A DNA stretch of 34,665 bases, from NCBI GenBank assembly GCA_029978905.1, contig JAPOIM010000045.1:1-34665 (forward strand). The letters run 5' to 3'. This document shows positions 25,801 to 31,682 of the stretch, in pieces. The position numbers were made by a program, and so were the translations under genes. A model generated the notes under the pieces. That model was given only the letters and a program-made list of their open reading frames with translations. It was not told where the DNA came from and searched no databases. The stretch comes from Planctomycetota bacterium (GTDB lineage: Bacteria > Planctomycetota > Planctomycetia > Pirellulales > UBA1268). Numbering within the stretch: the first letter of the stretch is position 1; the number at the start of each line of letters is the position of its first letter.

Positions 25801-28511
25801 GCGTGCTTGATCGTGAAGTGCGTCGCATCCAGGCTCCAGACGACGCCAAACAGCGGGCGGCTGCCAACACGTTCGGCACGATCAAACTACTCCACGACGA
25901 CAACGGGGATGGGCTGATGGATCGGGCGACGGTGTTTGCCGACCGGCTGCCCCCCTGCTACGGCATCGTGCCAGCACGCGATGGCGTGATTGCGGTCGCG
26001 GCGCCTTCCATCTGGTATCTCGCCGACCGTGATGGTGACGGTGTGGCCGACGTGCGTGAACGGCTCTACGACGGCTTCGCGGCGGGCATCCTCGAGCGAA
26101 ACATCAACCAGCCCCAGCAGGGCCCCGATGGCTGGATTCATGTTGGGGCCGGCGCGGGGGGAGGCCGGATCACGGGGCCGCGCCTTGCTGAAGCAGTGGA
26201 CCTCCCGAACACCGACTTCCGCTTCAAGCCGGATGGCACGGCAATCGAGCCTGTGGTCGGCCGCACCCATACCTTTGGTTTCACGTTCACGGACCGCGGT
26301 GAGCGGATCGTGATCAGCACAAGTTCGCCGGGGATCCTCGTGGCCCCGCTGTCTTGGGAAGCGACGGCCCGTAACCCGGATCATCCCCTTGGGCGGCTCG
26401 AGCAGCGGCTGGGTGCGAGCCAGACCTTTCCCACGAGTGCGCCGCATCCGTGGCGAAGTCGCCGGGAGGCGGACCCAGGCTTCTCGGCCTACTACCGCGA
26501 TCGCTACGGCATCGCGGAGTCGGCGGCGAATGGTTACTTCACCTCGGCCTGTTCCCCGTTCTTTTACGACGATTCAGCGCTGCCGGAGATCGCAGGGCAA
26601 CTCTTCACCTGTGAACCGGCACAGAACCTGATCCATCGCAGCCTGCTCAGGCGAGATCATGGCGGGCTTGAGCTGGAGCGACCGGCTGCCGAGACCGCTC
26701 GCGAGTTCTTCACCTCCAGCGACGTCTGGTTTCATGGGATGAACCTCGCGCACGCACCCGATGGAGGGCTCGCCATAGTCGACTTCTACCGAGAAATCAT
26801 CGAGGACTACTCGGCGATTCCACGGTATCTGCAGCAGCAGTATGAACTCGATCACGGGGTTGACCGCGGACGTATCTGGAAGATCGTGGCCGAGTCGATG
26901 CCGCCGAGCGAGCCGGCGATGGACGGGCTCTCCGAGCGCGCTCTCGTGAGCGAGCTTGCCAGCCCGAGGTTTTGGCGGCGGCAGACAGCGTTTCGACTTC
27001 TGGCCGAACGACGGGGGGCGGAGCAGGCTGCGGAGATCGCCCGGCTCGTCGATGTCGACGCCGCCCGAGCGGGAGTGGTGTCGGCGCTGCGGCTGCTGGC
27101 GTATCTGGGAATCGACGACCCCCTCGCGGTGCAGCGGGGGCTCTCGCATCCCGATCCTGCGGTGCGGACGCATGCAGTGCAGGTCGCCGCAGCGTGGGTG
27201 GCTCGGAACAGTGACCTGCGTGTGGCGGTGATGACGCTTGCGGATGATCCCGATCCGGGCGTGGTGCGGCAGGTGGCTGTGGCGATCGGGGGAATGTCTG
27301 ATCCGCGTGCCGTGCCGGTGCTCGCGAAGATCGCCCGCACCCACGGCAGCGTGTCGTGGATGGATGAAGCCGTGATGACGGCGACGGCCGACCGGGCGGG
27401 GGCTCTCCTAGAGACTCTCCTCAGCGAGCCTGAGGCGATTGGTGAAGCGGAGAGTCTCGTGCCGCTGCTCGCGCGTGCGGTTGCCGTACGACGCGACCCC
27501 GCCGAACTTTCCGAAGCGATTCTCGCGATCACTTCCACGGCCGACGAAAGGCTCAAGGCGGCAGCCCTGGCGGGAGTGCGTGAGGCGTTTGTCGAGACGA
27601 CGTCGGTGACAATCACGCCCGTGGCCGTGAGGGCGATCACCACGGCTGCCGCGGATGGCACCGACGAGGTGGCCATGCCGGCAGGGGAACTCATGCGGCT
27701 AATGCGGATCGAGTCAGCTGAGCAGCGAGAGGCACGGCTGGCAGGAGCACGTGCGCGGCTCACAGATCCTCAGGCATCGCCCGAGGTGCACCTCGCCGCC
27801 GTTCACGAGCTGGCCGAGGAAGGCGACACGGTGATCGCGTCGTACCTGATCGAAGCCTTCGCGTCTGCCACGCCTGCGGTTCGCGAGGCGATCCTCACGG
27901 CCTGCTTTGCCCGCAGTGACCGGCTGCCTGTCGTGGTGGCCGCGATGGAGTCGGGGGATCTTCCGGCCGCAGCCTGTTCTGCCCTACAGCGATCGGCCCT
28001 TGAGACCTGCCGGGACCGCGAGGTCGCCACTCGGGCCGAGAAGCTGTTTGCGAGCCTCGCCGCACCCGCGGTCGATCGACTTGGTCCCTACCTTGAGGCA
28101 TGTCGCACCTCGCACGATGCGACTCGTGGGCATCAGTTGTTTCTCACGCACTGCGGGGCATGTCATCGTTCTCGCGGCGAAGGGGTGGCAGTGGGGCCGG
28201 ATCTTGATGGGGAGTCGCAGCAGCCGATTGAAACGTTGCTGCTGTCGATTCTCGCTCCCAACGCGCGGATCGCCGGCGGCTACACCACCTATCGTGTGCT
28301 CACGACAGATGGTCGCGTTGTCAGCGGACTCCTCGCCGCCGACACCGCTACAAGCGTCACGCTCCTGGGGCAAGAAGGAAAGTCGGAGACGATCCTGCGT
28401 CGGGAGATCGACGAACTCGTGGCGAGTCCCATTTCGCTCATGCCTGAGTCGCTTGCCAGCGCCCTTTCGCCAGGCGATGTGGCAGACATCTTGGCCTGGT
28501 TGCGTCAGTAG
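22854..28511 (+). CDS. Giant exported fusion: esterase + EEP-fold + PVC dehydrogenase propeller + HEAT + haem domain
   Basis: 1885 residues in one uninterrupted frame from ATG 22854 (GAGGAG 11 bases upstream; GTG 22851 also fits). A signal peptide (about 10-35) is followed by: an acetyl-xylan-esterase-like alpha/beta hydrolase (about 50-440; Ser228 in GHSMGG, Asp304 in PHNDF, His331-336 in PHFNHRH); a region with beta-sandwich character and no recognised family (490-630); an endonuclease/exonuclease/phosphatase fold (641-905; Asn646 in MSFNIRY, Glu682 in GTQET, Asp810/Asn812 in TGDFNA, Asp896-His897 in SDHAAV); a PVC membrane-bound-dehydrogenase-type propeller (928-1360; LPEGLQVQLVAAEPL, DRDGDGVAD); HEAT-like repeats (1370-1740); and a c-type haem domain with CGACH at 1767-1771 ending PGDVADILAWLRQ. 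All active-site residues look intact. It may act on esterified polymers with electron transfer, which is inference. Confidence 0.88.
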   Translation: MVKRHLERSLRGLRFFVALLLGAVVCGMAFARESLAADSFPPLEGREPPQSLAELWEGYDPTAEPLEVEVVREWHADGIVTQMLVYTVGTFRSEPARIAAYYARPAEVARPVPGILQIHGGGQRAERPTVEAYAKNGYASLSINWGGRDLEDTEPGDAGTDWGAVDATQTGHNTHYSSIEPDAKTLDAVASPRNSNWFLITVAARRGLTLLAAQPEVDADRLGVTGHSMGGRLTVMTTGVDPRVKAAVPSCGGVAAAQEPLLSRAGAAIRRRPDLAPLYMAAIDELPSLRQITCPILYLGPHNDFHGMLDQLYANWREVPSDSIHFSISPHFNHRHLPESAFAGPRFFDCVLRDGGWFPKTPRLAVDLEAEGAAPLAVVEPERPDDVVEVEVFYSSDPHGITRFWRRAKATRQGSRWVAPCDISTIDQPLFVMANVRYPQPQAIIGPPWEPISPETFLVSSWGETVEAETLQAAGVEPAQQPQPMIEEDFTDLADWYQLNPDNLWHRQWVTRKVKDPLWRGRAGARLALDVLDRRGGELVLTCEFNTWAAFGRTPPGSWYALLPFEGSPDWQTVEVGLEDLRLLSGHDERPTDWSHLTELGIAATVRSPEDRDEILAGGRWPEDRQVRRLRWEGGEAPPVTVMSFNIRYGTANDGENAWPHRRERVIDCIRAANPDLLGTQETLAFQRDELAAGLPGYAWVGVGRDDGGDAGEMAALCYREARFERVDAGHFWLSPTPENVGSQGWDAALPRIASWVRLRDRQSPAGHEILYLNTHFDHRGGEARVESARLIRQWLSDHAADCRVIVTGDFNAAEGSEPYDALFGEAADTDQGLLPLVDTLRAVKPVATADEGTFTGFDAQQIQGARIDWIGCSPDWRIVSAAIDRTSRDGRTPSDHAAVIAVVAAPAEIPRPEDAPQPLSPDAARRTFKLPEGLQVQLVAAEPLICEPSGVCWDAAGRLFVSELHGYNLEGQEDIEQLNKTGVLDREVRRIQAPDDAKQRAAANTFGTIKLLHDDNGDGLMDRATVFADRLPPCYGIVPARDGVIAVAAPSIWYLADRDGDGVADVRERLYDGFAAGILERNINQPQQGPDGWIHVGAGAGGGRITGPRLAEAVDLPNTDFRFKPDGTAIEPVVGRTHTFGFTFTDRGERIVISTSSPGILVAPLSWEATARNPDHPLGRLEQRLGASQTFPTSAPHPWRSRREADPGFSAYYRDRYGIAESAANGYFTSACSPFFYDDSALPEIAGQLFTCEPAQNLIHRSLLRRDHGGLELERPAAETAREFFTSSDVWFHGMNLAHAPDGGLAIVDFYREIIEDYSAIPRYLQQQYELDHGVDRGRIWKIVAESMPPSEPAMDGLSERALVSELASPRFWRRQTAFRLLAERRGAEQAAEIARLVDVDAARAGVVSALRLLAYLGIDDPLAVQRGLSHPDPAVRTHAVQVAAAWVARNSDLRVAVMTLADDPDPGVVRQVAVAIGGMSDPRAVPVLAKIARTHGSVSWMDEAVMTATADRAGALLETLLSEPEAIGEAESLVPLLARAVAVRRDPAELSEAILAITSTADERLKAAALAGVREAFVETTSVTITPVAVRAITTAAADGTDEVAMPAGELMRLMRIESAEQREARLAGARARLTDPQASPEVHLAAVHELAEEGDTVIASYLIEAFASATPAVREAILTACFARSDRLPVVVAAMESGDLPAAACSALQRSALETCRDREVATRAEKLFASLAAPAVDRLGPYLEACRTSHDATRGHQLFLTHCGACHRSRGEGVAVGPDLDGESQQPIETLLLSILAPNARIAGGYTTYRVLTTDGRVVSGLLAADTATSVTLLGQEGKSETILRREIDELVASPISLMPESLASALSPGDVADILAWLRQ

Positions 28512-28524
28512 AAAGCAGTGTGCT

Positions 28525-29931
28525 GTGAACGCGACCACGCCTGACGAGCAGCCTCCCACGGCCGATGCCGATCGCCTTGCCACCCGCAATGCGCGGCTGT
28601 TCATGGCCTTCCGCATTCTTTTTAACGTGCGGTTCTACTATCCCGTGTTCATGATCCTGTTTCTCGATTTCGGGATCACGCTTGAGCAGTTTGGTCTGCT
28701 CAACGCAGCCTGGGCTGCGGCAATTGTGCTGCTGGAAGTGCCGTCGGGGGCGCTCGCCGATCTGATCGGCCGCAAGCGACTGCTGGTCGCATCGGCCGCG
28801 CTGATGGTGGTGGAGATGCTCGCGCTGTGCCTCGTGCCTGTGCCGTCTGCATGGGTGTTTCCGGTGCTGATGCTCAACCGCATCGTGAGTGGGGCCGCTG
28901 AGGCCTTTGCCTCGGGAGCCGATGAGGCCCTGGCCTACGACTCTCTCGTCGCGGCTGGCCGCGCCGACGAGTGGCCTCGGGTGCTTGAGCGGATGATGCA
29001 GGTCGGGGCGATCGTCACCATGACCGGCATGGTCACGGGGAGTCTGCTCTATACGCCGGGGCCGCTCAATGCGCTGGCGGCTATGGTGGGGCTGCCGGCA
29101 ACGCTGACACCGGCTGACACCTTTCGCCTGCCTGTGTGGTTGACGCTTGGCTCGGCACTCGGTGTGGTGGCGGTCACGCTGGCTATGCGCGAGCCTCCGC
29201 GAACGCTCAGTGCGTCGGCCGGCGGTCTTCTCGCCCCCTTTCGGCAGACCGCGGCTACCGGCTGGTGGATCCTTGCCCACCCGGTGGTGCTCGTGGTGAT
29301 TCTTGCCGGCGTGCTCTTCGATCAGCCGATCCGTCAGTTGCTGGTGGTTTCCAGTGAGATCTATCGGCAGATTGAGATCCCAGAGCCGGCCTTTGGTTTT
29401 GTCGCAGCGGGTACGGCGCTCGTGAGCCTGGTGGCTGCGGGCCCGATTCGTCGCCTCGCGATGGAAACCACGCCGCGGCGAAACTTCCTTGTGATCACGT
29501 GCGTGACGTTTCTCGGTCTCGTGGGGACGGCCTGCTTTGTGCCTTGGTGGGGCGTGCTCTTCGCGATGCTGTTGTCGCTGACGATGCGGATGCTGATGTT
29601 CTTGCAAAGCCACTATCTCAATCAGCTCGTCGGGTCTGATCGACGGGCCACCGTGCTGAGTTTTCGTGGGCTGGCGATCAACATCAGCTATGGCCTGATG
29701 AGCCTGGTGTTTTCAGCCGCGGTTGCCGCGGCTGAGGCGGCGGGGATGACGGCGGCAGAGCCCTTGGTCGAATCCAATCAACCGGCCTTTCGCTTCGTGG
29801 TCGGCGTCCTGCCGGTGTATTTCCTAATTGCGGCGGGGCTGTTCGTCGGAGGCGTCGGCTGGTGGGTGCGGGATCGCGGGCGGTTTGGGCGCCGGGGCGG
29901 GTTTCCGGCGGCGGATGCGTCCAATGCCTAG
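28525..29931 (+). CDS. Major facilitator superfamily transporter
   Basis: 468 residues starting at GTG 28525; the first in-frame ATG is about 30 codons later and would cut into the first helix. Twelve membrane segments can be followed. The loop between helices 2 and 3 has the MFS motif A as GALADLIGRKRLLV. The N-terminal half has FMAFRILFNVRFYYPVFM and LEQFGLLNAAWAAAIVLLE; the C-terminal half includes LVVILAGVLFDQPIRQLLVV and YGLMSLVFSAAVAAAEAAG. It would be an inner-membrane secondary transporter; the substrate cannot be inferred. It starts 13 bases after the stop of the giant fusion gene, so the two are probably co-transcribed and the transporter may take up or expel a product of that protein. 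Confidence 0.85.
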   Translation: MNATTPDEQPPTADADRLATRNARLFMAFRILFNVRFYYPVFMILFLDFGITLEQFGLLNAAWAAAIVLLEVPSGALADLIGRKRLLVASAALMVVEMLALCLVPVPSAWVFPVLMLNRIVSGAAEAFASGADEALAYDSLVAAGRADEWPRVLERMMQVGAIVTMTGMVTGSLLYTPGPLNALAAMVGLPATLTPADTFRLPVWLTLGSALGVVAVTLAMREPPRTLSASAGGLLAPFRQTAATGWWILAHPVVLVVILAGVLFDQPIRQLLVVSSEIYRQIEIPEPAFGFVAAGTALVSLVAAGPIRRLAMETTPRRNFLVITCVTFLGLVGTACFVPWWGVLFAMLLSLTMRMLMFLQSHYLNQLVGSDRRATVLSFRGLAINISYGLMSLVFSAAVAAAEAAGMTAAEPLVESNQPAFRFVVGVLPVYFLIAAGLFVGGVGWWVRDRGRFGRRGGFPAADASNA

Positions 29932-30074
29932 GCAGGCCGCCGCGGCTTGGAAAGTGGGCGGCAAATGGCCAGAATCCGGCTCCTGAGCGAAGTATTCTGG
30001 AGGCGGAGTGAAGGCCCCCAGCCACCCTTCGCAGGCTGCACGGCGGTGATCCGCTGATTTAAGAAAGGCACGAG

Positions 30075-30578
30075 ATGAACCACGAACTCGAAACGGACGC
30101 GACTGACACCCAGATTGAAGGTGACGAGTATGCGCAGGATGCCCCCGAGGCGGATGACGCAGGCGATGCCGGGAAGGTCAACAAAAGCGCTGAAGTTCGC
30201 GCCGAGGCGAGTCGGTTGATCGAAGCGGGCAGGCATCCGCGACCGGTGGAGATTGTGCGTGCCCTCGAGGAGCGGGGGATCACCGTGGCCCCGGCCCAGG
30301 TTTCGATCGTGCTCAAGAAGATGGGTGTGCAGGGCCGTACCCGACGCAGCACGAAGGCGGCCTCGGCCAAGCCACCCGTGCGACCGGCCTTGCCGCCCGT
30401 GCCAGAGAAGCCGCTCGCGGCGCCACCGGTGGTGGCGAACCGACCGCAGCGTTCGTCTTCAGCCGATGCGGCGTATACCGTCGAGCAGTTGCTGGCGGCG
30501 AAGACGTTTGTGGAGGAGGTGGGGTCGCCGCGGCAGGCGATGGAGTTGCTCGAGGCGCTGGATCGGTTGCTCAAGTAA
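30075..30578 (+). CDS. Small helix-turn-helix-like protein of unknown function
   Basis: 167 residues from ATG 30075, with AAAGG about 8 bases upstream. An acidic N-terminus (about 1-32, DEYAQDAPEADDAGDAG) precedes a helical domain, NKSAEVRAEASRLIEAG and EIVRALEERGITVAPAQVSIVL, that looks like a winged-helix/HTH segment (36-84) of a kind common in planctomycetes. A basic, proline-rich linker (about 90-130) leads to a C-terminal helix (VEQLLAAKTFVEEVG, QAMELLEALDRLLK). DNA binding is plausible but not shown. It stands alone between the MFS gene and the repeat, and its TAA stop at 30576-30578 directly abuts repeat copy 2. Confidence 0.75.
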   Translation: MNHELETDATDTQIEGDEYAQDAPEADDAGDAGKVNKSAEVRAEASRLIEAGRHPRPVEIVRALEERGITVAPAQVSIVLKKMGVQGRTRRSTKAASAKPPVRPALPPVPEKPLAAPPVVANRPQRSSSADAAYTVEQLLAAKTFVEEVGSPRQAMELLEALDRLLK

Positions 30579-30786
30579 GGGCGCTCGGGATGAGCCCAGT
30601 GCTGCCCCGCCGGACGTTCGCTGCGGGCCCTCCAGGCCCTCGCTCACTCGAAGATCCGCTTCGCTTTCGCCCTCCAGGCTTCGCTCGCTTCTCTACGCCG
30701 GCGGGTCAGCACCGGGCTCATCCCTCGCTTGGCGTTTTGTAAGGCGCGGCCTGTCCGCCGCAGGAAGCGGCGGCCTGCGGCCGGGG
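30579..30786 (+). repeat. Dispersed palindromic repeat, copy 2
   Basis: Starts on the base after the stop codon of the upstream gene. Arms 30587-30613 and 30698-30724 are complementary at 25 of 27 positions; a second hairpin CCGCCGC-AGGAA-GCGGCGG lies at 30755-30773. It runs almost to the 3' end of the convergent sulfotransferase gene at 30801. Compared with copy 1 there are about a dozen substitutions and one single-base deletion in the T-run. Confidence 0.85.
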
Positions 30787-30800
30787 CAGCGGCGCGGGGG

Positions 30801-31526
30801 CTAAAGGGTGGCGGTTTCTTTTTTGTAGCGCGCGGCCCAGGCTTGGTTGCGGGCGGAGGCTTGTTGTTGTGGGGTGTCGGTGGGGCGGGTGCGTGTGGGG
30901 TCGCGATGCACGCTGCAGTGGATGAGGACGCGGTCGACGGTGGCGTTGGGATCGGCGACAAGGTCTTCGTAGATCACTTCCAGAGGCGTGATGCCTTCCG
31001 CGGCAAAGAACTGCTTCCACGTGGCGGTTTGGGCATCGATGACGGCGAGGGCATTGGCGATTGCAGCGGCGTCGTAGACGGGTTCTTGGGTGGGTTCGTG
31101 GAAGCTGATCCAGGCGGCGTTTTGTTGGGCGATCACCCACGAGATGGCTTGGGCGAGGCGGTCGCGGCGCTCAATGTGGATGAAACGCGTAAAGGCGAAG
31201 AGTTCGTAGACCGACGCGTCGTCCAGAATCTGCTGAAACTGCGGCCAGTGCGCCTTCACCCCAAACCAGCCGTTGGGCGAGGTGCGTTTGCGAAAGAGCT
31301 TTTGGAAGAGGTCGTGGTGGGTGTCTGCCGCAAGCCGCTCCTGCCAGTCGCGGAGCCGACCTTTTGAGAAGTATTCCAGCGGGCTGCCGAGCACTCCGGT
31401 GGCGCACAGCAGATGGCCGAGCAGATGGCTGCCGCACCGCGGCGTGGTGGCAATCAGGTAGCTCTGCGGCTTCCCTGAGAACTCCGGAAAGTCGTAGTCG
31501 GGCCCAAACTGATCCCAGGTGGTCAT
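30801..31526 (-). CDS. Stf0-type sulfotransferase
   Basis: 241 residues. SYLIATTPRCGSHLLGHLL (22-40) contains the 5'-phosphosulfate-binding loop TPRCGSHLL, and the following TGVLGSPLEYFSKGRL matches the Stf0 family (the trehalose 2-sulfotransferase group). FIHIERRDRLAQAISWVIA supplies the 3'-phosphate-binding region with its Arg. The family moves sulfate from PAPS to sugars or lipids in the cytosol. The start ATG 31524-31526 lies inside a tandem duplication that places an identical ATG context 13 bases upstream in another frame, and no good ribosome site precedes either. The C-terminus ends near repeat copy 2. Convergent with the HTH-like gene; divergent from the phosphoesterase gene. Confidence 0.85.
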   Translation of the reverse strand: MTTWDQFGPDYDFPEFSGKPQSYLIATTPRCGSHLLGHLLCATGVLGSPLEYFSKGRLRDWQERLAADTHHDLFQKLFRKRTSPNGWFGVKAHWPQFQQILDDASVYELFAFTRFIHIERRDRLAQAISWVIAQQNAAWISFHEPTQEPVYDAAAIANALAVIDAQTATWKQFFAAEGITPLEVIYEDLVADPNATVDRVLIHCSVHRDPTRTRPTDTPQQQASARNQAWAARYKKETATL

Positions 31527-31539
31527 CCCAGGTGGTCAT
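31514..31539. repeat. 13-base tandem duplication spanning the sulfotransferase start
   Basis: The unit CCCAGGTGGTCAT occurs twice head-to-tail (31514-31526 and 31527-31539). It duplicates the start codon and first codons of the sulfotransferase gene, but 13 bases is not a multiple of three, so the upstream copy opens a different frame. Confidence 0.9.
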
Positions 31540-31682
31540 CCAAGGGGTCGCGAAAGCCTGCGTAGCAAATCCGTTATTGAGAGGCAGGCGTGCGTATCAT
31601 ACGGACTCTTTGGGTGGAGCACGCACGGGGCCCCGGAGGTGTGCGTCTCCTGTTCGTGACGTCTCCAAGAAGGGAGCTCTCG

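Noticed and set aside
29932..30074. Hairpin GCCGC-C-GCGGC near 29938 as a terminator after the MFS gene
   Set aside because: The loop is too short and no T-run follows; nothing else was seen in this spacer.
20440..30786. CRISPR or insertion sequence explanation for the two repeat copies
   Set aside because: Only two copies about 10 kb apart, no regular spacers, no transposase gene, and no clear target-site duplication in the flanks.
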